A stretch of 64,000 bases of DNA from Flavobacterium sp. PMTSA4 (GTDB lineage: Bacteria > Bacteroidota > Bacteroidia > Flavobacteriales > Flavobacteriaceae), in the NCBI RefSeq assembly GCF_032098525.1, contig NZ_CP134890.1:434001-498000 (forward strand), in the 5' to 3' direction. Both the position numbers and the translations under genes were made by a program. Positions 54,259 to 62,759 of this stretch are shown here, piece after piece (the stretch's first letter is position 1; each line of letters opens with the position of its first letter). The notes beneath the pieces are model-generated. The model searched no databases. It saw only the letters and a list, made by a program, of their open reading frames with translations, and had not been told where the DNA came from.

Positions 54259-54993
54259 TTATTTTTTCTCTTTTGGTTTAACGGTTGCTTTATACAACGG
54301 AATAAAGTAGGAAACCGTATAATTGAATCCAACACCAAAGTCCCCATTATAAGTTCTGTTAAATCCCGGAATGTATAAATTCTCAAAATTATTAGGTTGT
54401 TTTTGACCAAAAAGTCTATTTACTCTGAAGCTAAAACCAACATAAACATTATTAAAAACTTCTGCTTTTACACCAGCAACTACTTCTAGCCATTGTGCCG
54501 ATAATCCATCAAATTTATCACCAGAAATAATTACATCACTTGGCCCAAAATACTGATTAGAGTTATAAACAGAGTAGGAATTAAGCGTTTGACTAAAAGT
54601 ACTGAAACCATAACGCAAACCAACATAAATTTGGTTCTCCATATTCAGCCAATTTTCATAACCGTTGTAATCAAAACCAATTTTAATATAAGAACCTTTG
54701 GTCGTAAAGTTTAAATGGTCTTCATCAACTGTTTTATTTTCATTACCAATTTCGGCTGCTAAATAATGTCTTCTGGTTAAACGATAATCACCAACAACTT
54801 CAATACCTTTATATTTATCTTCATAAAAAGAACGCGTCAGTTTAAACAAATCAACTCCAAATCGAATGCCGTAACGTTCCTTTTTTGGTGCAATTGTATC
54901 TGTTTTGGTGGTTTGCTCTTGACCAAATGTTACTAATGAAAGCAACATCAAAGCTATGCTAAAAGTATATTTTAATGTGTGTTTCATTTTCAT
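54259..54993 (-). CDS. DUF6048-like outer membrane protein
   Basis: A 244-residue protein with signal peptide (MKMKHTLKYTFSIALMLLSLVTFGQ) and a beta-barrel pattern of alternating strands (YGIRFGVDLFKLTRSFY, GIEVVGDYRLTRRHYLAAEIG, YVGLRYGFSTF, VGFSFRVNRLF, FGVGFNYTVSYFIPLY). It matches my memory of DUF6048, found next to DUF6452 and rlmD in flavobacteria. Its start overlaps the end of DUF6452 by 35 bp, so they are translated together. Confidence 0.82.
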   Translation of the reverse strand: MKMKHTLKYTFSIALMLLSLVTFGQEQTTKTDTIAPKKERYGIRFGVDLFKLTRSFYEDKYKGIEVVGDYRLTRRHYLAAEIGNENKTVDEDHLNFTTKGSYIKIGFDYNGYENWLNMENQIYVGLRYGFSTFSQTLNSYSVYNSNQYFGPSDVIISGDKFDGLSAQWLEVVAGVKAEVFNNVYVGFSFRVNRLFGQKQPNNFENLYIPGFNRTYNGDFGVGFNYTVSYFIPLYKATVKPKEKK

Positions 54994-55456
54994 TAGTAAT
55001 TGAGTTAGTTTCTGTCACTATATCTTGCATCCAAATACCGTCTGGAGTTGTTGCATCTGTATTGATTACACCCGAAGCATCATTATTCAATTCGAAAATG
55101 GTTTTGTAACCACATGCTCTTGAAACATAAACATTTTGTGTAGTATAATTAAATTCTAAAAAGTCTTCGTTTAAATTATCAACATCGCTGCTATTCAAAA
55201 TAAAACTATATTTAGTAGTTGTTCCATCAATTCGTAACGGAATAGCAATTTTGCTAACAGATGAAAAAGTATTGTATTCAATTGTTTCACCTTCGGCGGT
55301 TACTTTTAAACCAACTATGTTTTTATTTACTGAAGGATTGTTAGTGTCAAAAAACTCAATAATTAATTTTGGAGTAGTATCATCGGCACAGATATCATCT
55401 TTTTCACAGCTGGAAAAGGAAACAGCAAGTAATAGTAGCAGGATTATTTTTTTCAT
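54959..55456 (-). CDS. DUF6452-like lipoprotein
   Basis: A 165-residue lipoprotein, lipobox SFSSC (Cys17), followed by EKDDICADDTTPKLIIEFFD. A compact beta domain contains two further cysteines (CADD, ACGYKTIFELNND) that may pair. The C-terminus overlaps the next gene by 35 bp. The neighbourhood rlmD-DUF6452-DUF6048 is one I recall in many Flavobacteriia. It may act with the DUF6048 barrel in the outer membrane, which is inference. Confidence 0.82.
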   Translation of the reverse strand: MKKIILLLLLAVSFSSCEKDDICADDTTPKLIIEFFDTNNPSVNKNIVGLKVTAEGETIEYNTFSSVSKIAIPLRIDGTTTKYSFILNSSDVDNLNEDFLEFNYTTQNVYVSRACGYKTIFELNNDASGVINTDATTPDGIWMQDIVTETNSITNENETHIKIYF

Positions 55457-55474
55457 AATCGTAATTGGTAATTT

Positions 55475-56893
55475 CTAATTTGCAATTCTTTTTTCCAAAA
55501 GTACAACATTTTCTACATGATGCGTTTGCGGAAACATATCTACCGGACGAACACGTGTAACACTATATTTTTCATCCATCAAGGCCAAATCTCTAGCTTG
55601 TGTTGCCGAGTTACAACTTACATAAACCACTTTCTCTGGAGCAATTTTCATAATTTGTTCCACTACGTCTTTGTGCATTCCATCTCGTGGTGGATCGGTA
55701 ATAATCACATCTGGATGACCATGCGTTTTGATGAACTCTTCGTTAAACACATTTTTCATATCACCAACATAAAATTCGCAGTTGGTAATATTGTTGCGTT
55801 TCGCATTTTCTTTGGCATCGGCAATGGCTTCAGGAACGGCTTCTACACCAATAACTTTCTTTGCTTGCTTTGATACAAACTGTGCTATGGTTCCAGTTCC
55901 GGTATATAAATCATATACCAGCTCGTTGCCTGTTAAACCAGCAAATTCTCGGGATATTTTATACAATTCATACGCTTGGTCTGAATTGGTTTGATAGAAC
56001 GATTTAGCATTAATACTAAAATGCAAACCTTCCATTTCTTCCAAAATATAATCGCGACCTTTATACAAAATGATGTTTTGGTCATAAAGCGTATCGTTGG
56101 CTTTACTGTTGATGACATATTGCAGCGAAGTGATTTGTGGAAACTTCTCGTAAACAAAATCCAAAAGCAACTCGCGGTTGGCTTTATCGTCTTCAAAAAA
56201 TTGAATCAACACCATAATTTCACCAGTAGAAGCGGTTCGCATCATCAGTGTTCTCAACAAACCTGCGTGATTTCGAGCATTAAAAAACGTCATGCCTTTT
56301 TCGGTAGCAAAATCTCTAATGGCGTTTCTGATTTCGTTAGACGGATCTTCTTGTAAGTGACATTTTTCGATGTCTAGAATCTTATCCCACATTTTTGGAA
56401 TGTGAAAACCTAAAGCATTCTTTTGAAACGACTCGCCCGAAGCAATTTCTTCATTGGTTAACCAACGCGAATCTGAAAAACCAAACTCCATTTTGTTGCG
56501 GTAGAAAAACTGTTTTTCAGAACCTAATATTGGTTCAAAGTCGGGTAGTGGTATTTTGCCAATACGTTTCAGGTTGTTATACACTTCCTGATTTTTGTAG
56601 AACAATTGCTGGCTGTAGTTCATGTTTTGCCATTTGCAACCGCCACAAACACCAAAGTGCTGACAAACGGGTTCAACACGATGCTCTGATAATTCATGAA
56701 ACTTTATGGCTTTGCCTTCGTAGTAGGCTTTTCGTTTCTTAAACGTTTGCACATCTACCACATCACCCGGAACTACATTAGGGATAAAGATTACTTGACC
56801 TTCGGGAGCTTTGGCTACCGAAACACCTTTGGCGCCAGCATCAAGAACTTTTATATTTTCAAAGATTACTTTCTTGGTTTCTTTTCTTCTCAT
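55475..56893 (-). CDS. rlmD: 23S rRNA (uracil-C5)-methyltransferase RlmD/RumA
   Basis: A 472-residue enzyme that methylates U1939 or a related uridine of 23S rRNA. A TRAM domain comprises about residues 10-68. The [4Fe-4S] cluster cysteines are in CQHFGVCGGCKWQ (Cys77, 83, 86) plus a later Cys in IEKCHL near 157. SAM motif LVYDLYTGTGTIAQF near 314, DPPRDGMH near 388, and the catalytic cysteine in VYVSCNSATQ near 425. First gene of the operon containing DUF6452, DUF6048 and the small membrane protein. Confidence 0.94.
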   Translation of the reverse strand: MRRKETKKVIFENIKVLDAGAKGVSVAKAPEGQVIFIPNVVPGDVVDVQTFKKRKAYYEGKAIKFHELSEHRVEPVCQHFGVCGGCKWQNMNYSQQLFYKNQEVYNNLKRIGKIPLPDFEPILGSEKQFFYRNKMEFGFSDSRWLTNEEIASGESFQKNALGFHIPKMWDKILDIEKCHLQEDPSNEIRNAIRDFATEKGMTFFNARNHAGLLRTLMMRTASTGEIMVLIQFFEDDKANRELLLDFVYEKFPQITSLQYVINSKANDTLYDQNIILYKGRDYILEEMEGLHFSINAKSFYQTNSDQAYELYKISREFAGLTGNELVYDLYTGTGTIAQFVSKQAKKVIGVEAVPEAIADAKENAKRNNITNCEFYVGDMKNVFNEEFIKTHGHPDVIITDPPRDGMHKDVVEQIMKIAPEKVVYVSCNSATQARDLALMDEKYSVTRVRPVDMFPQTHHVENVVLLEKRIAN

Positions 56894-57040
56894 GGCGCAA
56901 AAATAGAGAAAGTTTATCAGTTATTAAATCAAATCTTAATGTAGTGTTTAAATAATTGTTACCTATTAAATATTTTTATAGATTTTATTTATCATATCAC
57001 AAAATGTAGTATTTTCGCACTACATTAATAACAACAAAAC

Positions 57041-57718
57041 ATGAAAAAATTATTAGTATTAGTAGCGGTTTTTGTTAGTTCTTTGGCTATTGCTCAAGGA
57101 AACACCAATACAAGTTCAAGTTCCAAACCAGTGAAGTTTGGATTAAAGTTAGGATTCAATTTAGCTAAATTAACAGATTCTGAGAGTGCAGATGTTGAAA
57201 CAAAATCTAGAATTGGTGTTAATATTGGTGGATTTCTGTACTATAAGTTCAGTGAAAAGTTTGCTTTTCAACCAGAATTAGTATATAGTACGCAAGGATT
57301 AGTGCAACAAGGTTCATCTGAAGGAATAAATGTAGATATTACCTATAGAATGGATTATATATTGCTTCCATTGATGGTTAAATATTATCCAGCTAAAGAT
57401 TTTTATATTGAGTTAGGACCTCAATTAGGTTTTAATGTCAAAAAAGAGCTTGAAGCTGAAGGAAACGGGCAATCATTAACTTGGGATACAGATGATTTTT
57501 TTGACCAAAACAATATTGATGCAAAAACCAATACTTTCGATTTTGGATTGAATTTTGGTTTAGGTTATGAATTTAAAAATGGTTTAGGCATCGGCGGAAG
57601 ATATGCTTTGGGACTCACTAAAGTTTTTGAAGGAAATGATGTAGTTGACGGAAATGGTTCTTCACAAAATATTAAAAACTCTGTATTTAGTCTAGGTTTA
57701 GCCTATAGATTTAACTAA
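57041..57718 (+). CDS. Outer membrane beta-barrel (porin-like) protein
   Basis: A 225-residue protein with a signal peptide ending at SLAIAQ and an acidic-polar linker. Repeated amphipathic strands (FGLKLGFNLAKL, IGVNIGGFLYYKF, FAFQPELVYSTQG, FDFGLNFGLGYEF, GLGIGGRYALGL) and a final strand ending AYRFN point to an OmpW/PorT-like barrel. It is a relative of the gene at 37734-38387 but not a close copy. A TTTTAT-rich upstream region and a terminator after it mark it as monocistronic. Confidence 0.85.
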   Translation: MKKLLVLVAVFVSSLAIAQGNTNTSSSSKPVKFGLKLGFNLAKLTDSESADVETKSRIGVNIGGFLYYKFSEKFAFQPELVYSTQGLVQQGSSEGINVDITYRMDYILLPLMVKYYPAKDFYIELGPQLGFNVKKELEAEGNGQSLTWDTDDFFDQNNIDAKTNTFDFGLNFGLGYEFKNGLGIGGRYALGLTKVFEGNDVVDGNGSSQNIKNSVFSLGLAYRFN

Positions 57719-57734
57719 TTAGTTATTACAATAT

Positions 57735-57765
57735 AAAAAAGCATCGCACTTGCGGTGCTTTTTTT
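57735..57765 (+). terminator. Hairpin terminator
   Basis: Stem AAGCATCGCA / TGCGGTGCTT (one G-U pair) with a two-base loop, then a T run. Confidence 0.9.
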
Positions 57766-57888
57766 ATGTCCAAATCATAAATATTTGTTAAATATCACAT
57801 AAAGGTAATACTACAAAAACAATTTAAACGTTTTGATAATGAGGTGCACACTCAAAATGATTATTTATTAATTTAATAAAAGTGTAAA

Positions 57889-58353
57889 ATGGCTCGACAA
57901 AATTTAATTTCAGCCGGTACAGATGATACTACAATTGAAAATGCAATTACGGGTATCAAGACTGTGAAAGATCTTTTTCCTTTTTTGCTGAACCTTTCAG
58001 CCGAAGAGCGAAAAAGATTTCGAAAGATGGGTCCAAAAAGTGTGGACTATGTTAATGACAATCTAGCAGCGGGTAATCAGTTTCCTTCTAGTTTGCCATC
58101 TGATTTTCCTTTATCAGAATTTGGGAAAGATGTTCAACTCATTAACAAATTGTATCCTTTGTTAGTAGCTTCACAGGCGCTAACAGAAGGTTTGAACGAC
58201 ACTATTCTAGCGTTAGGTTCTGATGCTATGAAAGAAGCTGACGAAGTATATAATTATTTGAAATTGGCTGCTAAAAAAGATGCTAATGCTAAAGAAATGG
58301 TTATACAAATAGGCAAACGTTTTAAAGGTCAGGGCAAAAAGAAGCCCGAGTAA
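57889..58353 (+). CDS. Soluble protein of 154 residues, unknown function
   Basis: A helical, signal-less protein. It opens MARQNLISAGTDDTTIENA and has the segment LLNLSAEERKRFRKMGPKS near residue 33 and LNDTILALGSDAMKEADEVYNYLKLAAKKD near 102, then a basic tail. Hydrophobic heptads in the last two thirds suggest a helical bundle. I do not recognise the family. It ends 15 bp before a terminator and then a 21-bp repeat array (58415-58646). Confidence 0.65.
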   Translation: MARQNLISAGTDDTTIENAITGIKTVKDLFPFLLNLSAEERKRFRKMGPKSVDYVNDNLAAGNQFPSSLPSDFPLSEFGKDVQLINKLYPLLVASQALTEGLNDTILALGSDAMKEADEVYNYLKLAAKKDANAKEMVIQIGKRFKGQGKKKPE

Positions 58354-58371
58354 TCGTATAACTCTAAACCT

Positions 58372-58399
58372 AAACCAGCCAAAAAGTGCTGGTTTTTTT
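58372..58399 (+). terminator. Hairpin terminator before the third repeat array
   Basis: Stem AAACCAGC / GCTGGTTT around an eight-base loop and a T run, 18 bp after the stop of the 154-residue gene. Confidence 0.88.
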
Positions 58400-58414
58400 A
58401 TGTCCATATCTGAA

Positions 58415-58646
58415 GTTCTCTTCCGAAGTGAACTTGTTCTCTAAAAAAGGAAGGCAATTCTGTTCGAAAGAGAAGTAGTTCTCCTTAGAAGCAAACAAGT
58501 TCTCTAAATCACTAAACCAGTTCACTGAAAAAGGAAACTAGGTTCTCTTATTCAGAGAAACAGTTTAGAAAAATAGGGAAGCAGTGCTCTAAAAAAGGAA
58601 ACCAACTCTCTGATTTTGTGAATAAGTTCTCTGAAAAGGAGAACTA
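58415..58646. repeat. 21-bp tandem repeat array, 11 degenerate units
   Basis: Units start at 58415, 58436, 58457, 58478, 58499, 58520, 58542, 58563, 58584, 58605 and 58626, every 21 bp with one 22-bp step (58520 to 58542). Most start with GTTCTCT, carry an A-rich centre with GG or AG, and end in AAACNA. Several units have an internal dyad, for example GTTCTC with GAGAAC in the last one (58626-58644). In-frame TAA triplets make it noncoding on the + strand. It fills the gap before the DUF1697 gene; only about 60 AT-rich bases, with possible promoter sequence, remain. Confidence 0.93.
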
Positions 58647-58706
58647 TAACTTGAATTATTAATTTATGAAATTAGTATCTTTGAGAATACTAGAAACCAC
58701 AACTTT

Positions 58707-59246
58707 ATGAAACACTTAGCACTTCTTCGCGGCATCAACGTATCGGGTCATAAAATGATTAAAATGGAAGAGTTGCGCAAAGCGTTGGAAAGCATTGGGT
58801 TTACTAATGTGAGTACTTATATACAATCAGGAAATGTTTTTGTAGATAGCGATGAAGAAAGCGCAGCCAAAGTTGGATTTTTGATAAAACAAGAGATATA
58901 TAAAACCTTTGGTCACGATGTTCCTGTGATTATGGTAACCAAAGACGATTTGCAAGCATGCTTAGAACGAAACGAGTTCCTGAACGAAAGCGATGTTGAT
59001 TTAAAAAAATTGTATGTATCGTTTATTTCTTCAGAGTTGCCCGAAAACATGATAACGCAGCTCAATCTTAACTTTATAGAACCCGATAAAATTCAACTGG
59101 ATGGAAGAAGGATTTATTTGAAGTATGATATTTCGCCTGCAAAGACCAAACTCGACAACAAATGGATAGAAAAAAGCATGAATGTAGTTTCTACCACGCG
59201 CAATTGGAACACGGTGAATAAGTTGTTGGAACTTTTTGGCGATTAG
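58707..59246 (+). CDS. DUF1697 family protein
   Basis: A 179-residue soluble protein. The start MKHLALLRGINVSGHKMIKM and the following LESIGFTNVSTYIQSGNVFVD are the signature of DUF1697, an uncharacterised bacterial family with an alpha-beta fold. LYVSFISSELPE near residue 105 and TTRNWNTVNKL near 165 are also typical. Length is normal. It follows the third repeat array by about 60 bp and precedes the DUF1003 gene by 39 bp. Confidence 0.93.
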   Translation: MKHLALLRGINVSGHKMIKMEELRKALESIGFTNVSTYIQSGNVFVDSDEESAAKVGFLIKQEIYKTFGHDVPVIMVTKDDLQACLERNEFLNESDVDLKKLYVSFISSELPENMITQLNLNFIEPDKIQLDGRRIYLKYDISPAKTKLDNKWIEKSMNVVSTTRNWNTVNKLLELFGD

Positions 59247-59285
59247 AGGTTATAAATTGTAAATTAGCTTTAAAAAATCTTCAGT

Positions 59286-59987
59286 ATGAATTCTAAAAAG
59301 ACGTTTACTTCTGCCATTTCGGGAGTAGAATTTCCAGAAAAAGATAAAGTAGTTGGTTGCGATATTCGCTTTCCTATTTTTAATCTAATCAAAGCCGATT
59401 ATCCTGATTTTAATGAAAAACAATTCATTTCAACGAATGAATTAAACATCTACAGAGAACGCTATATTAGCAAATTTCTTCAAACCGAAGTAAGCCAGTT
59501 GTCCAGTATTCACAAGCAAGTAATTGATTCATTGTCTGATGATACTTCGTTTGTTTCTAAAGTAGAAGACGAAGTTGACAACAGAACTTTTGGACAAGTA
59601 ATCGCCGATAAAGTAGCCGACTTTGGTGGTAGCTGGACGTTTATTATTTCGTTTTTAGTATTCATATCCATTTGGATTGGCGCCAATATTTTTATCCTTT
59701 TAAATAAAGGGTTTGACCCATATCCATTCATACTATTGAATTTGATATTATCGTGTGTTGCAGCGTTGCAAGCGCCAGTAATCATGATGAGTCAAAACAG
59801 ACAGGAAGAAAAAGACCGAGATCGTGCAAAAAAAGATTATATGATTAACTTAAAATCAGAATTAGAAATTAGAATGTTGGATGAAAAGTTAGACCATTTA
59901 ATCATGCACCAACAGCAAGAATTGATTGAGGTACAAAAGGTTCAAATAGAAATGATGAACGACATACTGGAACGAATAAAGAAGTAA
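59286..59987 (+). CDS. DUF1003 membrane protein
   Basis: A 233-residue protein with a soluble N-terminal part, then the DUF1003 core: RTFGQVIADKVADFGGSW leads into two membrane helices (about 115-137, FIISFLVFISIWIGANIFIL; about 147-166, LNLILSCVAALQAPVIMM), followed by SQNRQEEKDRDRAKKDYMIN and a coiled-coil end. The conserved DR segment after the helices is family-typical. Role unknown, sometimes linked to metal or stress response. Confidence 0.9.
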   Translation: MNSKKTFTSAISGVEFPEKDKVVGCDIRFPIFNLIKADYPDFNEKQFISTNELNIYRERYISKFLQTEVSQLSSIHKQVIDSLSDDTSFVSKVEDEVDNRTFGQVIADKVADFGGSWTFIISFLVFISIWIGANIFILLNKGFDPYPFILLNLILSCVAALQAPVIMMSQNRQEEKDRDRAKKDYMINLKSELEIRMLDEKLDHLIMHQQQELIEVQKVQIEMMNDILERIKK

Positions 59988-60110
59988 AATTGGTTTTCAA
60001 TTCGCAATTAAATTATACTTTTGTTATACCTATGGATGATTTCTCTCCAAAAGAAGGAATTGATAATTTAAAATAGCCTGAAAAGAGTTTAGGCAAAAAA
60101 ATTAAAAACA

Positions 60111-61355
60111 ATGTCAGTTTTAGAAAAAATGAGTTCAGCGGATGCAATAGCATTAGAAAACAAGTATGGTGCACACAATTATCATCCGTTGCCTGTAGTA
60201 TTGAGTAGAGGTGAAGGTGTTTATGTTTGGGATGTAGAAGGAAAAAAGTATTATGATTTTTTATCGGCTTATTCGGCGGTAAATCAAGGTCATTGTCATC
60301 CAAAGATTGTAAATGCAATGATTAATCAAGCGCAAACCTTGACACTTACGAGTAGAGCATTTTATAATGATAAGCTTGGCGTTTATGAAGAATTCATTAC
60401 TAATTATTTTGGATTTGATAAAGTATTACCAATGAATACAGGTGCTGAAGCAGTTGAAACAGCTTTAAAAATCTGTAGAAAATGGGCTTATGAAAAGAAA
60501 GGTATTGATGAAAACCAGGCACAAATTATTGTTTGTGATGGAAACTTCCACGGAAGAACTACTACCATTATTTCTTTCTCCAATGATGAAAACGCCAGAA
60601 AGAATTTTGGACCTTACACGGCAGGATTTATAAAAATACCTTATGATGATATTGATGCTTTAGAAAAAGCCATTAATTCATCTAAAAACATTGCAGGATT
60701 CTTAGTAGAACCCATTCAAGGTGAAGCTGGAGTTTACGTTCCTAGTGAAGGATATTTATCAAAGGCAAAAGCACTTTGTGAAGCTAATAATGTTTTATTT
60801 ATTGCTGATGAAGTACAAACAGGTATTGCAAGAACAGGAAAATTATTAGCAGTAAATCACGAAAATGTGCAACCCGATATTTTAATATTAGGAAAAGCTA
60901 TTTCTGGCGGTGCATATCCAGTTTCGGCGGTATTAGCAAACGATTCAATAATGAATGTAATCAAACCTGGTCAACATGGTTCTACTTTTGGTGGAAATCC
61001 GGTTGCTGCAGCAGTTGCAATTGCTGCTTTAGAAGTAGTAAAAGATGAAAAGTTAGCTGAAAACGCAGAACGATTAGGAAAATTATTCCGTTCAGAATTA
61101 GCTAAATATATTGAAACATCAAATATTGCAACATTAGTTCGTGGTAAAGGTTTATTAAATGCAGTAGTAATTAACGATACTGAAGAAAGTGATACCGCTT
61201 GGAATATTTGTATGGCATTACGTGATAATGGATTATTAGCCAAACCAACTCACGGAAATATTATCCGTTTTGCGCCACCATTAGTAATGAATGAAGAACA
61301 ATTATTAGATTGTGTTTCTATTATTATTACTACTTTAAAGCAATTTGAAAAGTAA
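60111..61355 (+). CDS. rocD: Ornithine aminotransferase
   Basis: A 414-residue class III PLP aminotransferase that converts ornithine and 2-oxoglutarate to glutamate semialdehyde and glutamate. The PLP lysine is Lys262 in LGKAISGGAYP, and the conserved aspartate is in IADEVQTGI (Asp233). NTGAEAVETALK, GNFHGRTT and GSTFGGNPVAAAVA support the ornithine rather than acetylornithine class. Used in arginine/ornithine breakdown and proline linkage. Normal length; upstream gap of 123 bp without other features. Confidence 0.95.
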   Translation: MSVLEKMSSADAIALENKYGAHNYHPLPVVLSRGEGVYVWDVEGKKYYDFLSAYSAVNQGHCHPKIVNAMINQAQTLTLTSRAFYNDKLGVYEEFITNYFGFDKVLPMNTGAEAVETALKICRKWAYEKKGIDENQAQIIVCDGNFHGRTTTIISFSNDENARKNFGPYTAGFIKIPYDDIDALEKAINSSKNIAGFLVEPIQGEAGVYVPSEGYLSKAKALCEANNVLFIADEVQTGIARTGKLLAVNHENVQPDILILGKAISGGAYPVSAVLANDSIMNVIKPGQHGSTFGGNPVAAAVAIAALEVVKDEKLAENAERLGKLFRSELAKYIETSNIATLVRGKGLLNAVVINDTEESDTAWNICMALRDNGLLAKPTHGNIIRFAPPLVMNEEQLLDCVSIIITTLKQFEK

Positions 61356-61392
61356 TCAATTAAACTTTATAACCAACCAAAAACCAAACTTT

Positions 61393-61887
61393 ATGGAAGA
61401 ACAAAACAAAATTGAATTGAATGAATTAGCAATGGATTCATTAAGAACAAGTGCAAAATGGAGTACTTTTCTAGCTATTATTGGATTTATCGGAATTGGG
61501 TTTATGCTAATAGCGGCTTTATTTGTAGGCACTGCTTTTTCAGCCATGTCTAATCAACCTGAATTACAAGGCTTAGAAGGAATGGAAGGTATGCAAGAAA
61601 TGCAAAACATGAATCCAGTATTTGGAATCATGAAATACATGCCTATTCTTTATGTACTCATTGCGGTTATTTATTTTTTCCCAGTCTATTATTTATTCAA
61701 ATATGCATCAGGAATGAAAAAAGCGCTTAATTTTAGAAATAGCGAAATGGTTGCAGATGCATTGACTTATTTAAAATCGCATCATAAGTTTTTAGGAATT
61801 ATGACTATCGTAGTGATTTCACTATACATTCTGTTTATGATTGGTATGGTGCTTTTTGCAGCAAGTATGGCTTCAAGCATGATGTAA
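61393..61887 (+). CDS. DUF5362-like membrane protein
   Basis: A 164-residue protein; the start MEEQNKIELN at 61393 is preferred to an upstream ATG at 61345 that lies inside the end of rocD and adds an unusual stretch. Three or four membrane helices (FLAIIGFIGIGFMLIAALFVGT, YMPILYVLIAVIYFFPVYYLF, FLGIMTIVVISLYILFMIGMVLF) with a Met/Glu/Gln-rich loop QGLEGMEGMQEMQNM. It matches my memory of DUF5362 of Bacteroidetes. Function unknown. Confidence 0.82.
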   Translation: MEEQNKIELNELAMDSLRTSAKWSTFLAIIGFIGIGFMLIAALFVGTAFSAMSNQPELQGLEGMEGMQEMQNMNPVFGIMKYMPILYVLIAVIYFFPVYYLFKYASGMKKALNFRNSEMVADALTYLKSHHKFLGIMTIVVISLYILFMIGMVLFAASMASSMM

Positions 61888-61910
61888 TACTAAAAAATAA
61901 AGTTTTAATT

Positions 61911-61938
61911 AAACCAGCTATTTCGGCTGGTTTTTTTA
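61911..61938 (+). terminator. Hairpin terminator
   Basis: Stem AACCAGC / GCTGGTT around a seven-base loop, then a T run. The 61960 gene starts shortly after. Confidence 0.88.
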
Positions 61939-61959
61939 TTTTTGATGAAAATAGTTGAT

Positions 61960-62154
61960 ATGAAAAAGTTTGCATTACCTTTTATAATAGTTGCCATAAT
62001 TATTGGGATTTATGAATATTCAAAAGTAAAACCAAATATGTATGTGGTGATTGTGGTAATTGTACTTTTCATGTTTGGAATGTTTCAGTTGAATTCAAAA
62101 ATTCCAAGTAAGTTTAGTGACGAAGAAGAAAACGATACTGAAGAAAATGATTAA
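61960..62154 (+). CDS. Small two-helix membrane protein
   Basis: A 64-residue protein if started at the ATG at 61960 (MKKFALPFIIV); an ATG at 61945 and a TTG at 61942 are alternatives. Two membrane helices (FIIVAIIIGIYEY, YVVIVVIVLFMFGMFQL) and an acidic tail. It overlaps the Smr gene by 8 bp (62147-62154, ATGATTAA), so translation is likely coupled. Function unknown. Confidence 0.65.
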   Translation: MKKFALPFIIVAIIIGIYEYSKVKPNMYVVIVVIVLFMFGMFQLNSKIPSKFSDEEENDTEEND

Positions 62155-62683
62155 AATTGGTGATAAAGTTTCGGTTTTAGATGATGCTATTGATGGTGTA
62201 GTAACTGCCGTTAATGGTAAAACTATAACCATAGATACAACAGATGGTTTTGAATTAAACTTTCAGGAAAACGAATTAATAGTAATTGGCAACAAAGAAT
62301 TAAGTATTAATTTCAATAAAAAAGAGATTGTTAACCAAAAAGAAATTGCAAAACCAAATTATATAAACAGAGAAAAAAAATCTAAGAAAGAAGTTCCTGT
62401 TCCTGATTTTGATTTGCATATTGAGAAACTAGTAAAAAATCATAAATCATTATCTAACCACGAAATTCTAACTATTCAAACAGAAACAGCAAAACGTCAC
62501 ATTGATTTTGCAATCAGAAACAGAATTCCAAAAATTGTATTAATCCATGGAGTAGGTGAAGGCATTCTTAAAGCTGAATTAGACTTTCTATTAGGAAGAT
62601 ATGATTCAATTACTTTTCAAGAGGCCAATTATCAAAAATATGGTCAAGGTGCAACAGAAGTTTATTTCAAACAAAATAAATAA
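62147..62683 (+). CDS. Smr-domain protein (DUF2027/MutS2-like C-terminal)
   Basis: A 178-residue protein starting at MIKIGDKVSVLDDAID (62147), not at the longer frame start 62117, which lies inside the preceding gene. The N-terminal 55 residues resemble the SH3-like N-domain of DUF2027 proteins, and the C-terminal Smr domain is near residues 88-178 with FDLHIEKL and the HGVGEGILKAELDFLL motif. Smr domains nick or bind branched DNA or RNA. It lacks the MutS2 ATPase. A terminator follows. Confidence 0.88.
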   Translation: MIKIGDKVSVLDDAIDGVVTAVNGKTITIDTTDGFELNFQENELIVIGNKELSINFNKKEIVNQKEIAKPNYINREKKSKKEVPVPDFDLHIEKLVKNHKSLSNHEILTIQTETAKRHIDFAIRNRIPKIVLIHGVGEGILKAELDFLLGRYDSITFQEANYQKYGQGATEVYFKQNK

Positions 62684-62689
62684 TAAAAA

Positions 62690-62715
62690 AAAGTCTCGAG
62701 AAATCGAGACTTTTT
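62690..62715. terminator. Hairpin terminator after the Smr gene
   Basis: Stem AAAGTCTCGA / TCGAGACTTT with a four-base loop and T-rich continuation. Confidence 0.9.
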
Positions 62716-62759
62716 AACTTTAACTAAACTAACCAATTTATTTATTAAACATAAATTTA

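Noticed and set aside
55517..56944. Multiple + strand frames opposite rlmD
   Set aside because: rlmD has intact cluster, SAM and catalytic motifs; the antisense frames show no recognisable domain.
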